The notes under the pieces: generated by a model
The model's input: the letters and a program-made list of their open reading frames with translations, nothing else
Told to the model about the DNA's origin: nothing
Databases searched by the model: none
Shown here: in pieces, positions 35,084 through 47,098 of the stretch
Layout of the letters: each line of letters begins with the position of its first letter
Position numbering within the stretch: the stretch's first letter is position 1
Position numbers and translations under genes: made by a program
Source: Symsagittifera roscoffensis
Taxonomy: Eukaryota; Xenacoelomorpha; Acoela; Convolutidae
Direction: 5' to 3'
DNA: 64,000 nt
NCBI RefSeq assembly: GCF_963678635.1
Contig: NW_026970820.1
Span: 1,798,001-1,862,000, forward strand

Positions 35084-37729
35084 CAGTACTTTATGACTTG
35101 GCTGAACGTTTTAGTACATAGTATTTTGGAACATCCAATTATATAGCTGCTGCGTAATAACACTTTGAATAAATGAAAAAATGAATATATATCAAAAGAA
35201 AAAAACCTTAAATTGAAAAACTCATGTTTTGAGCTTAATTTCTGATATCTATCTGATTTAAATAATGGTGAAAACTTTCAAATAATTTTCGTTTGACTTA
35301 AAATTTAACAGTTAAAAAACATTTTCAATACTTTGTTTTCAATTGAGAAATGGTTTCAATTGCGGAAAACAACCTTCATGTTCGATAGTCCTAACAAAAA
35401 ATTCTTATTTAAAAAGTTGTGGAAATACATTTGATCGCCTTATTCCACTTTTACTGCCTAAATTTAAGTTAAAGATTTAGTATAATGTATGTATACCCAT
35501 TCTAATGGTTTTCAACAGCATATGTTGTGTATATACTTGTTATGTTTGAAGAACCATTGCTGCATTTTTTTAAAAAATATTTAAGCTAGCCAAAGCTGCC
35601 AATATCATTAACTGCGCTACACAACATTTAATTTACTACACTTAGATCCGCTGAAACTATGTTAAAATAGAGTAAATTTCAAGTCACAAATTGTAGGTTG
35701 TATTTTATTTACCTAATGACTTAATTTTTAAAACTACCTTTTAATTTGATTGGATAATTTATGATAAAAAATACTTTAAAAATGTAGAAATTGTCGCGAG
35801 AAAATTAAGTTTTTCACAAATCCTAGATTATAGATTAGAAACCGTATCATAATTGATAAGGCTAGTTGATACTTTTGGTTTTTTTTAACAAGAGATAATC
35901 AATGGTTTAGAAAAAGTTAAAAGGCAGAGACAATTCTTTCTTGAACCCATGATAGTCTTGTTATAGTAGGGCATTTTTTAGGTGAATATTATACCGCCCC
36001 TCAAATACTTTGTTTTTATCAGTTTCTAGAAACATTATGTAAACCTTGTAGCCTGTTTAAATCTATTTATTTTATCAAACGATCAATATTTATTTTGAGG
36101 CATGTTTTTTGCGAGATACGATGAACATACTTCAGAGGAAATTCGAGCATCAAAAAAACTAACGTCATATAAGAAAATTCAAAAGTTTCACCGGCAAAAC
36201 AAACCAAAAACGCGTAATTTTCAGCTGAAAAAAAACAGTGTAACTTCTCAGCATATTTACAACATGGTTGTTTTTTGGTTTTACCGTCTTAGAAAAAAAT
36301 AGAATCATTTACGTATACGTGTATTTTTTTATGCTGTCAATACTTTTTGAGAATGGAAAAAAATTACGTAAAAAAATCTCTTGCAAATGAGCACTAAGTT
36401 CTTAAAGGGATACATGTACAAAAGAATGGGAAGAGTTTTGAAGATTCATAGGTAAAAACCTACGGGTTACAAGAGTACCTTGAATACATGCATTAACTTT
36501 TCTTTTCAAAGACATAAACAAATCTTGCATCTTTGTTATATTATAGCACAATGTCACTCATTTTTGCTTATGTTTTTTGTTTTTGCAAATGAACAAAGAA
36601 ATTGTCCGATAAAAACTGTGAAACAAGCGGTCAAATAAAACTTTTCAAAAATAATTTTTCCTTAATGTATTTCAAAATCGGGGCATTGGTTGAAAGAATC
36701 TTAAAAACTTTCTATTTTTGGTTAACTAGAAGTCGTCGCAAGTTCTCAAAAGAGAAGTTAGTTTATACTTATTTTACCAATTTCAAAAATCTTTTATGTT
36801 TAACGACAATAATTATGGCTACAGGCTTGAAATTTTGCTTAATTTTTGTTTGATTTTACTAAGGGCAAAAAAAGAGTTAAATCATAGTCTATCAGCAAAA
36901 CAAAAATCTGATAAAAAGTTTTGATCAGTAAAGAACGGCCGAATCTGTGAGTTTTCTGGTTTAAAAAAGGAGAAAAACATATATCTAATAAAGAAAACTT
37001 AAAATGAAGAAATTGTGTTTTGAATTGATATGGATGTGTTACCTCAAAAGTCAAACAGAAAATCTTTGTTGTTTAAGACTACTAAAGTATTTCAAACGGA
37101 AAGCTTACCTCTGATCACCTAAAACACTACCAGTTATCAAGGAATAGAATAGTAGTTATCAGTTTTATTTTGTAGTACTGAGTAATCAAGGCTCAATTTT
37201 TTCGTTTCTTCAAAGACAACCACATTGTTTTTTTTTGCTACAATTCAGCCTAATTGCTATCAAAAACAAATCATTGTCTCTTATAACAATTGCAGGAGTG
37301 TTCTTGAGACATTAACAGTCTGGATAAACTGTTTCTGAAATTGATACTTGAAAAAAAAAAAGAAAAAAAATTTGAAAAAAAAAAACTAATTTTCTGCAAT
37401 AAGCCATCGTGAAAGGTGCTTCCACAAATAGTTATATAAATTTTCACGTTATTAAGAAACATTTTATCATATATCAACGTTTTTGACTATTCTCGCGGTA
37501 TATACACCCTAAAACATCATAAAAACTGTCTTCAAAACAAAAATTTTGGTGTTCTTATTGAAAAACGCCCTTTCGAGCACACCCTTGGACATGCTGAGTG
37601 AGAACGAAATCACTTAGCGACCTCGGATTTCTTGCACTGTAGAAGGCAAACTCAGCACTATATAAATCACACGGAAAACTTTTGGACTCCCTTTTGAAGT
37701 TTCCCGCCACATCGAAAGAGGGCGTTTTT

Positions 37730-38047
37730 TTGCTAAAAAAATCGAAAAATTCATTTTTGGCGGGGAAATTTTCAAAAATTTCAAAAATAAAGTAAACCTA
37801 TAAATAACGGTTTCCAACTAATGTTGGCACGATAAACATTTTTGTCCTCCATGTATATGGCAAAATTCTGGTGGGAACATAAAAAAATTGAAAATTTTTG
37901 CTAAAAAAATCGAAAAATTCATTTTTGGCGGGAAAATTTTCAAAAATTTTAAAAATAAAGTAAACCTATAACTGGCAGTTTCCGACTAATGTTGGCACGA
38001 TAAACATTTTTGTCCTTCATGTAGATGGCAAAATTCTGGCGGGAACA
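37730..38047 (+). repeat. 168-bp direct duplication in unit E
   Basis: Two adjacent copies begin at GCTAAAAAAATCGAAAAATTC (37732 and 37900). Both contain TTTTTGGCGGG, CTAATGTTGGCACGATAAAC and end near GGGAACAT. They differ at scattered sites. Family K units carry only one copy of the related segment (for example 39530-39650). Confidence 0.85.
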
Positions 38048-38453
38048 TTGAGAACTTGAAAATTTGACAAAAAATTTTCACGAAAAAATCAAAAAATCTC
38101 AAAATTTTTTTTTTCACAGAAATCAACAAATTAGCCCATTGGCACTCCCTAACAGTGCCCTTTCATCGGCCTCACCACACGCTACGTCGAATTCCCAATA
38201 AAAACGGAGTTATAGGGTATTTTTTACGAAAAAATGCATTTTTGCCCAATTTTGCCCCCAAAAAGGGCGTGTTTGGTCAACAAAGGGTGTAAATCTTAAA
38301 AAGTGTCAGAAGAATTATCTTATTTTCTCACAAATTCCTGGCTGCATGCAAAAATTCAGCAATTTTCAAGGGGCCAATTTTGAGATCGTTCCGCAATATG
38401 TGACATTTCGCTATATAGCTTTGTTCCCTAACCCCTACCCATTGGAAAATACA

Positions 38454-38483
38454 GCGCGCCGGAGGGGCCCTCCCCTGGCGCGC
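38454..38483. other. hpIII hairpin of unit E
   Basis: GCGCGCC pairs with GGCGCGC (7 bp), and AGGGG pairs with CCCCT inside, with two unpaired G on one side. No other family has this outer stem. It stands 29 bp before CTAG, matching the hpIII position elsewhere. Confidence 0.88.
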
Positions 38484-38516
38484 AAAAAATGCGGAACAAA
38501 GTTCTCGACCACCTAG

Positions 38517-40101
38517 ATGTTTTTGTGGCCCCGCTTTTTTAGTGACTTTTGACGAGTAGGTTCCGCTGGGGGCGGAGCAGGGGAACGCTAAACGCACTCG
38601 CAAAAAAGACCACCCTCCGGGTGCTCTTTTTTTGCTCGAAAGTCTTGTGAAACCATTTGGAACTGTAAATATTGGAAGCAGTTACACACAAAACTTTATG
38701 CATCTTTGTGATCATAGTCACAAGTGGTTTTCGACAGCTTCTATAACTCAATCTTGACATGATCTATTTCTACAATGGCCAGAATAAAGTGATTTTACGT
38801 TTTTCAATGATTCTTGAAGAGGACTGTCTCAACGAAAACAAGTTTTCGGAAACAGTCCTGGTAACTTATTTTTGATCTCGTTTTCGAGTCTATCGACTTT
38901 CAGTCGTAATTAGTAGGCTAACAGGACCTATATTAGGTATTAAAAAGATTGAGTTTGTATCAAAAGCAAAAGATACAAAAACATGAAAAAAGTTCAAAAA
39001 ATTTCAAAAATTTAAAAAATTTGAAAAAATTTTCCAAAAAACTTGATTTTTTGTTTTGTCAGAAAATAACAAAAAATTGACGTAAAATGAACTTTCAATA
39101 GTCCATTTTGACTAATTTTTACGATTCAAGCACATTTTAACTTAATAACAACATTAAAAAAACCACTGGAAAGGGTGTTTTTCAGCAAACGCCCTTTTTG
39201 ACCACACCTACGAAATTCATAACTTTTTATCTAACAAATATAGAGACCTCGGGTTTTTTGCATTGTAATCGGCATACTATAGACTACCTCTCGCGTGCTG
39301 AAACGAACAATTTTTCTTTTTAATTTTTCCCGCAATTTCGAATTAGGGCGTTTTTTGGCTATTTTTGGTCCTTTTGGGCGGTAAAAAGTCAAACTTAGAG
39401 ACAACTGTCAAAAAATCTGTTATCACATGATAGAGTCAACATGCCATGGCGTACCAAATAGTGTCCTGATTCAGACTAAAATTGCCCTCTAATTGTCCGT
39501 GGGGGGAGGAAATTGAAAACTTTTATTTTTGGCGGGAAAATTTGAAATTTTTCAAAAAAACATTTACTCCACAGACAACGGTTTTAAACTAATGTTGGCA
39601 TGGCACACAATTTATTGCTTCATAACTAGGGTCGATTTCTGCCGGGAACATTGATTTTTTAAAAAAATGACCAAAATTTTTGTTGCATTTTTTCAAAAAA
39701 ATCAAAATTTTGAGAGAAAAAAAGTTTAAAAATCCTACATATTTAAGCTCCCCAAACTGTCTACTTTCATCCATTCCCTATCAATATAACCCATTTTCTC
39801 AACCAAAATCGAGTTATGGGGCCAAAAAGTCAAAAAACGTGAAAAAACGACATTTCACGCCCATTTTCGCCCCAAAAGTACCACACATAATGTTTTTTCG
39901 GAAAAACGTCACAAGAGTTTTCGTCTTATCTCAAAAAGTTTCAGGGGGGTTGGCAAAATTTCAGAGAGATCTGACCTACAGTTTTCGAGAACTTGACTTT
40001 TTCTGCAAGAAAAGAATAAAAGGTAAATGTTCCTTCGAACCGACGGGGCCCCCTTCCCCTGTCTCTACTGAACGCCATAGCCGGACGCGGCGCCCACCTA
40101 G
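38517..40101 (+). repeat. Family K unit K1
   Basis: A 1585-bp cassette with lead ATGTTTTT and variable box at 38536-38558. hpI is at 38600-38635, with a C-C mismatch in GACCACCC/GGGTGCTC. hpII is at 38820-38859, hpIII at 40042-40063 and CTAG at 40098-40101. The two ends match family B but the body does not: it carries TTTGGCGGGAAAATTT, GGGCGTTTTTTGGC and CCGTGGGGGGAGG. The box flank reads GCTGGGGGCGG instead of GCGGGGGGCGG. Near-copy of K4. Confidence 0.9.
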
Positions 40102-41693
40102 TTGTCACTGTGGCCCCGCTTTTTTAGTGACTTTTGATGACTAGGTTCCGCGGGGGGCGGAGCAGGGGAACGCTAAACGCACTCGCAAAAAAGACCACCC
40201 TCAGGGTGCTCTTTTTTGCTCGAAAGTCTTGTGAAACGATTTGGAACTGTAAGTATTGGAAGCAGTTACACACAAAACGTTATGCATCTTTGTGATCATA
40301 GTCACAAGTGTTTTTCGACAGCTTCTATCACTCAATCTTGACATGATCTATTTCTAAAATGGCCAAAATAAAGTGATTTTACGTTTTTCAATGATTCTTG
40401 AAGAGGACTGTCTCAACGAAAACAAGTTTTCGGAAACAGTCCTGGTAACTTATTTTTGATCTCGTTTTCGAGTCTATCGACTTTCAGTCGTAATTAGTAG
40501 GCTAACAGGACCTATATTAGGTATTAAAAAGATTGAGTTTGTACCAAAAACATCAAAAGCAAGAGATACGAAAACATGAAAAAAGTTCAAAAAATTTCAA
40601 AAATTTAAAAAATTTGAAAAATTTTTCCAAAAAACTTGATTTTTTGTTTTGTCATAAAATAACAAAAAATTGACGTAAAATGAACTTTCAATAGTCCATT
40701 TTGACTAAATTTTACGATTCAAGCACATTTTAACTTAATAACAACATTAAAAAAACCACTGGAAAGGGTGTTTTTCAGCAAACGCCCTTTTTGACCACAC
40801 CTACGAAATTGATAACTTTTTATCTAACAAATATAGAGACCTCGGGTTTTTTGCATTGTAATGGGCATACTGAAGACTACCTCTCGCGTGCTGGAACGAA
40901 CAATTTTTCTCTTTAATTTTTCCCGCAATTTCGAATTAGGGCGTTTTTTGGCTAATTTTGGTCCTTTTGGGCGGTAAAAAGTCAAACTTAGAGACAACTG
41001 TCAAAAATTCTGTTATCACATGATAGAGTCAACATGCCATGGCGTACCAGATAGTGTCCTGATTCAGACCAAAATTGCCCTCTAATTGTCCGTGGGGGGA
41101 GGAAATTGAAAATTTTTATTTTTGGCGGGAAAATTTGAAATTTTTCAAAAAAACATTTACTCCACAGACAACGGTTTTAAACTAATGTTGGCATGGTACA
41201 CAATTTATCGCTTCATAACTAGGGTCGATTTCTGCCGGGAACATTGATTTTTAAAAAAATGACCAAAATTTTTGTTGCATTTTTTCAAAAAAATCAAAAT
41301 TTTGAGAAAAAAAAAGTTTAAAAATCCTACCTATTTAAGCTCCCCAAACTGTCTACTTTCATCCATTCCCTATCAATATAACCCATTTTCTCAACCAAAA
41401 TCAAGTTATGGGGCCAAAAAGTCAAAAAAAGTGAAAAAACGACATTTCACGCCCATTTTCGCCCCAAAAGTACCACACATAATGTTTTTTCGGAAAAACG
41501 TCACCAGAGTTTTCGCCTTATCTCAAAAAGTTTCAGGGGGGTTGGCAAAATTTCAGAGGGATCTGACCTACAGTTTTCGAGAACTTGACTTTTTCTGCAA
41601 GAAAAGAATAAAAGGTAAATGTTCTTTCGAACCGACGGGGCCCCCTTCCCCTGTCTCTACTGAACGCCAAAGCCGGATGCGGCGGCCACCTAG
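40102..41693 (+). repeat. Family K unit K2
   Basis: A 1592-bp cassette with lead TTGTCACT and box at 40121-40143. hpI is at 40185-40219 (loop TCA, same C-C mismatch as K1), hpII at 40404-40443, hpIII at 41634-41655 and CTAG at 41690-41693. It groups with K3 (AATCAAGTTATGG, TTTCGCCTTATCTC). A 165-codon frame at 41272-41769 crosses the unit end and hpIII, so it is not a credible gene. Confidence 0.9.
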
Positions 41694-43322
41694 TTGTCAC
41701 TGTGGCCCCGCTGTTTTCTTGACTTTTGAGGAGAAGGTTCCGCGGGGGGCGGAGCAGGGGAACGCTTAACGCACTCGCAAAAGGAGCACCCTTCGGGTGC
41801 TCTTTTTTGCTCGAAAGTTTTCTGAATTGGTATCTGATGAACTTTGTAAGGTGTCACAAAAGCAACAACACAAAACATTCTGTATGTGATTAGAAAAGGT
41901 CAAAAAAATTTCTCATACTTTCAATGACTGAATCTACACCTGATCAGTCTCTAGAGAACTCTAAACCAAAGTAACTTTTGTTTTTCAGTGATTCATGAAG
42001 AGGGCCGTTCCAACGAAAACAAGTTTTCGGAAACAGTCCTCATTTTTTTTTTCGAGCCCATTGTCAAGTACGTGAACTTTCAATTGTGAATTATAGCTGA
42101 ATTGGACTTGGAATTTGTCCCAAAAAGATTAAGTTTGTCTCAAATTGATTAGAAGCAAAAGAAAAAAAAACATTTTTTTTTATTTGGAAAGAAAAGTTGA
42201 GTCAGAAACGTGAAAAAAACCTTTTTTCAAAAGTCATAAAAAGTAGCTCCATTTGGCTTAAATCACTAGGCTACAATATATGAACCTATTCAGAATGGTT
42301 TTCATGACCAAAGCCGTACAACTTCCATATTTAGAGAAAAGGCAAAAAAAAACTAACTTTTTGGTTAACTCAAAAAGGTAGATAAATCGGGTAAAGTCGT
42401 CTTAAAATTTATAGGATCGAAACGTGATCTACATAGGGTATATATGTAGTGTCCTTGTTAGGTCGCATGCATAAAAATAGAACAGTTTTGTTGGCCACTT
42501 CCGAAATTAAGACTTTTTTTTCGAAATTTGGCCATTTTTATTTGTAGTAAAATAGTAGTAAAATAGCCGAGAAAAAAAATTGTAAAAACCAAAATTTTTA
42601 TTCAATTTTGACGTTTAAATACTCTATACCTACTAAAATGTCTATGGCAAGCTCAAATAAGCCATCAAAATTCATTTTTTCTCACTTTTTAAAATTTTTG
42701 TTTTTTTGATATACAATGTTGAGTCAGAAACGTGAAAAATCAATTTTTTTCAAAAAGTCAAAATAAAGTGTTTCAATCAATTTGTTTCACTAAAACACAC
42801 TTTATGAACCTGTTCAGAATGGGTTTTTGGGTTAAAGCCGAAAATTCACCCATTTTGAGAAAAGTGGAAAAAACACCTTTTTAGTTACAAAAAAACCATC
42901 ATTTTTGTTGCAGTTTTTGAAAAAACTCAAATTTTTGAGAGAAAAAATTTTTCTCAAACCTTTATATTTAGGTTCCCCAAACAGTCTACTTTCATCCATT
43001 CTCCATCAATATACCCCATTTTTTGAACCAAAACAGAGTTAATAGGTGATTTTTATCAAAAAACGTGTTTTTTACCATTTTTGCCCCCCATTTCCCTCTA
43101 TAAGTCAACACATAACAAAATTTTGGCAAAACGGGGCAAAAGTGTATCCTTAGAATTTCCATACGGGGCTGCATGCAAAAAATTAGGGAATTCTGACCTC
43201 CAGTTTTCGAGAACACGACTTATTCTGCACGAAAGGTAATATAGGTAAATGTTCTTTCGAACCGACGGGGCCCCTTCCCCTGTCTCTACTGAACGCCAAA
43301 GCCGGACGCGGCGGCCACCTAG
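41694..43322 (+). repeat. Family B unit B3
   Basis: A 1629-bp cassette with box at 41713-41735. hpI is at 41777-41810, hpII at 42001-42040, hpIII at 43264-43284 and CTAG at 43319-43322. Its hpII has an extra substitution (AGGGCCGTTCC) that weakens the outer stem. Confidence 0.92.
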
Positions 43323-44951
43323 TTGTCACTGTGGCCCCGCTAAATAAGTGAATTTTGACGAGTGGGTTCCGCGGGGGGCGGAGCAGGGGAACGCTTAACG
43401 CACTCGCAAAAGGAGCACCCTTCGGGTGCTCATTTTTGCTCGAAAGTTTTCTGAAACGGTATCTGATGAACTTTGTAAGGTGTCACAAAAGCAACAACAC
43501 AAAACATTCTGTATGTGATTAGAAAAGATCAAAAAAGATTTCTCATACTTTCAATGACTGAATCTACACCTGATCAGTCTCTAGAGAACTCTAAGCCAAA
43601 GTAACTTATGTTTTTCAGTGATTCATGAAGAGGACCGTTCCAACGAAAACAAGTTTTCGGAAACAGTCCTCATATTTTTTTTCGAGCCCATTGTCAAGTA
43701 CGTGGACTTTTACTTGTGACTAATATCTGAATTGGACTTGGAATTTGTCCCAAACAGGTTAAGTTTGTCTCAAATTGATTAGAAGCAAAAGAAAAAAAAA
43801 CATTTTTTTTTATTTGGAAAAAAAAGTTGAGTCAGAAACGTGAAAAAACCCTTTTTTCAAAAGTCATAAAAAGTAGCTCCAATTGGCTTAAATCACTAGG
43901 CTATAAAATATGAACCTGTTCAGAATAGTTTTCATGACCAAAGCCGTAAAATTTCAATATTTAGAGAAAAGGCAAAAAAAAACAACTTTTTGGTTAACTC
44001 AAAAAGGTAGATAAATCGATTAAAGTCGACTTCAAACCTATAGGATCGAGAAGTGATCTAAATAGGGTATATATGTAGTGTCCTTGTTAGGTGACAAGCA
44101 AAAAACTGAAACAGTTTTATTGGCCACTTCCGAAATAAAGACTTTTTTTTCGAAATTTGGCCATTCTTGTTTGTAGTAAAATAGTAGTAAAATAGCCGAG
44201 AAAAAAAAATTTAAAAACCATAATTTTTATCCAATTTTGACGTTTAAATACTCTATACCTACTAAATTGTCTATGGCAAGCTCAAATAAGCCATAAAAAT
44301 TCATTTTTTCTCACTTTTTTAAATTTTTGTTTTTTTGATATACAATGTTGAGTCAGAAACGTGAAAAATCAATTTTTTTCAAAAAGTCAAAATAAAGTGT
44401 TCCAATCAATTTGTTTCACTAAAACACACTTTATGAACCTGTTCAGAATGAGTTTTTGGGTTAAAGCCCAAAATTCACCCATTTTGAGAAAAGTGGAAAA
44501 AACACCTTTTTAGTTATAAAAAAACCATCATTTTTGTTGCAGTTTTTAAAAAAACTCAAATTTTTGAGAAAAACTTTTTTTCTCAAACCTTTATATTTAG
44601 GCTCCCCAAACAGTCTACTTTCATCCATTCCTTGTCACTATACCCCATTTTTTGAACCAAAACAGAGTTAATAGGTGATTTTTATCAAAAAACGTGTTTT
44701 TTACCATTTTTGCCCCCCATTTCCCTCTATAAGTCAACACATAACAAAATTTTGGCAAAACGGGGCAAAAGTGTATCCTTAGAATTTCAATACGGGGCTG
44801 CATGCAAAAAATTAGGGAATTCTGACCTCCAGTTTTCGAGAACACGACTTATTCTGCAAGAAAAGTAATAAAGGTAAATGTTCTTTCGAACCGACGGGGC
44901 CCCTTCCCCTGTCTCTACTGAACGCCAAAGCCGGACGCGGCGGCCACCTAG
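43323..44951 (+). repeat. Family B unit B4
   Basis: A 1629-bp cassette with box at 43342-43364. hpI is at 43406-43439; the 3' arm reads GCTCATTTTTGC, one T changed to A. hpII is at 43631-43670, hpIII at 44893-44913 and CTAG at 44948-44951. Confidence 0.92.
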
Positions 44952-46581
44952 AGGTTACTGTGGCCCCGCTATATCAGTGAATTTCGAAGGAGTAGGTTCC
45001 GCGGGGGGCGGAGCAGGGGAACGTTTAACGCACTCGCAAAAGGAGCACCCTTCGGGTGCTCTTTTTTGCTCGAAAGTTTTCTGAAACGGTATCTGATGAA
45101 CTTTGTAAGGTGTCACAAAAGCAACAACACAAAACATTCTGTATGTGATTAGAAAAGGTCAAAAAAGATTTCTCATACTTTCAATGACTGAATCTACACC
45201 TGATCAGTCTCTAGAGAACTCTAAACCAAAGTAACTTATGTTTTTCAGTGATTCATGAAGAGGACCGTTCCAACGAAAACAAGTTTTCGGAAACAGTCCT
45301 CATATTTTTTTTCGAGCCCATTGTCAAGTACGTGAACTTTCAATTGTGAATTATAGCTGAATTGGACTTGGAATTTGTCCCAAAAAAGTTAAGTTTGTCT
45401 CAAATTGATTAGAAGCAATAGAAAAATAAACATTTTTTTTTATTTGATAAAAAAAGTTGAGTCAGAAACGTGAAAAAATCCTTTTTTCAAAAGTCATAAA
45501 AAGTAGCTCCAATTTTCTTAAATCACTAAGCTACAATATAAGAACCTGTTTAGGATGGTTTCCATGACCAAAGCCGTAAAATTTCCATATTTAGAGAAAA
45601 GGCAAAAAAAAACAACTTTTTGGTTAACTCATAAAGGTAGATAAATCGGGTAAAGTCGTCTTCAAACCTATAGGATCGAAAAGTGATCTAAATAGGGTAT
45701 ATATGTAGTGTCCTTGTTAGGTCGCATGCTAAAAACTAGAACAGTTTTGTTGGCCACTTCCGAAATTAAGACTTTTTTTTCGAAATTTGGCCATTTTTAT
45801 TTGTAGTAAAATAGTAGTAAAATATCCGAGAAAAAAAATTGTAAAAACCATAATTTTTATCCAATTTTGACGTTTAAATACTCTATTCCTACTAAAATGT
45901 CTATGGCAAGCTCAAATAAGCCATCAAAATTCATTTTTTCTCACTTTTTAAAATTTTTGTTTTTTTGATATACAATGTTGAGTCAGAAACGTGAAAAATC
46001 AATTTTTTTCAAAAAGTCAAAATAAAGTGTTCCAATCAATTTGTTTCACCAAAACACACTTTATGAACCTGTTCAGAATGGTTTTTTGGGTTGAAAACGA
46101 AAATTCACCTATTTTGAGAAAAGTGGAAAAAACACCTTTTTAGTTACAAAAAAACCATCATTTTTGTTGCAGTTTTTGAAAAAACTCAAATTTTTGAGAG
46201 AAAAATTTTTTCTCAAACCTTTATATTTGGGCTCCCCAAACAGTCTACTTTCATCCATTCTTTGTCAATATACCCCATTTTTTGAACCAAAACAGAGTTA
46301 ATAGGTGATTTTTATCGAAAAACGTGTTTTTTACCATTTTTGCCCCCCATTTCCCTCTATAAGTCAACACATAACAAAATTTTGGCAAAACGGGGCAAAA
46401 GTGTATCCTTAGAATTTCAATACGGGGCTGCATGCAAAAAATTAGGGAATTCTGACCTCCAGTTTTCGAGAACACGACTTATTCTGCATGAAAAGGGTAA
46501 AAGGTAAATGTTCCTTCGAACCGACGGGGCCCCTTCCCCTGTCTCTGCTGAACGCCATAGCCGGACGCGGCGGCCACCTAG
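44952..46581 (+). repeat. Family B unit B5
   Basis: A 1630-bp cassette with lead AGGTTACT and a 24-nt variable box (44971-44994). hpI is at 45036-45069, hpII at 45261-45300, hpIII at 46523-46543 and CTAG at 46578-46581. It is followed without intermediate bases by the unrelated unit D. Confidence 0.92.
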
Positions 46582-46707
46582 CCGGTCAGGTCTGCGTCCC
46601 ACCCGCCCTCCGTGACTAATCTTGCTTCCGAGAAAAGTTTTTTGCTTCACCTTTACCCCATCTCAGGTTAGTTACTCTTGAAAAAAGTCCTACTTGAAAC
46701 GTTCGCA

Positions 46708-46739
46708 TTCACTTTGCCCCCTACGGGCGCAATGGTGAA
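46708..46739. other. hpI hairpin of unit D
   Basis: TTCAC pairs with GTGAA outside, and TTGC-CCC pairs with GGG-GCAA inside (one bulged C), around a short TAC-containing loop. It resembles the nested family A hpI in form but uses other bases. Confidence 0.75.
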
Positions 46740-47055
46740 GCCCATTTTTTCTTCTCACTGAACTTCTTCTCCGAACAGTTCACATAAAACATTACTATGG
46801 TTTTTTTCTGAAATTTGCCGTGTCCACCTGCGACTCCGACTTTTTTCACGTCACTGGTGTTCCAACAACAGGACCAGATGAGATTCCCATTCACATACTG
46901 TCTCAATTTTGAAAATACTGATTCAATTTTTTTGCCGTTTCTCGCAAAACAAACTAATTACTTCATTCGAATTTAAAAAAAACCAAAAAACACTTAAAGA
47001 TAGCAAGACATTAGTGTGACTGTCGTCTATATCTGTTCTCTTTGTTGGAGGTCAA

Positions 47056-47098
47056 TGATGCTCCCTAAGTGGGACCACAAGGGTCCCAGGGAGCATCA
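47056..47098. other. hpII hairpin of unit D
   Basis: TGATGCTCCC pairs with GGGAGCATCA (10 bp) and encloses GGGACC-acaag-GGTCCC. Relative to unit C the terminal pair is exchanged (G-C in C, T-A in D) while pairing is kept. Confidence 0.88.

Larger units (their letters stand above)
33780..37550. other. Unique A/T-rich stretch of unit E, no gene seen
   Basis: About 3.8 kb with no similarity to the array that I can see. It holds an AT dinucleotide run (35056-35083), a near-perfect palindrome (34581-34618), an A-rich purine tract (37348-37385) and several frames of 60-85 codons. Two of these (36102-36302 and 36602-36853) are lysine/phenylalanine-rich, as expected of translated A/T-rich DNA, and match no family I know. 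A small multi-exon gene cannot be excluded by eye. Confidence 0.6.
33646..38516 (+). repeat. Unit E, 4.87-kb cassette with mostly unique DNA
   Basis: This unit has the plan of the others at its ends but a long unique interior. Its hpI (33728-33759) and hpIII (38454-38483) are strong and differ in sequence from all other families. CTAG is at 38513-38516. From about 37550 the sequence is related to family K (GCCC...GACCTCGG..TTTTGCA, TTTGGCGGG, CTAATGTTGGCA). The interior has no gene I recognise. Confidence 0.82.

Noticed and set aside
36102..36853. Two short plus-strand frames in the unique part of unit E as candidate genes
   Set aside because: They are 66 and 83 codons, lysine/phenylalanine-rich, with no conserved motif and no second copy for comparison.
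39680..40144. Open frames of 150-165 codons in K units (39680, 41272, 63232) and repeated 74-codon minus frames in B units
   Set aside because: They recur because the DNA repeats. They cross hpIII and unit junctions, break in sister copies (53493-53948 is split), and show composition typical of translated A/T-rich DNA with no recognisable domain.
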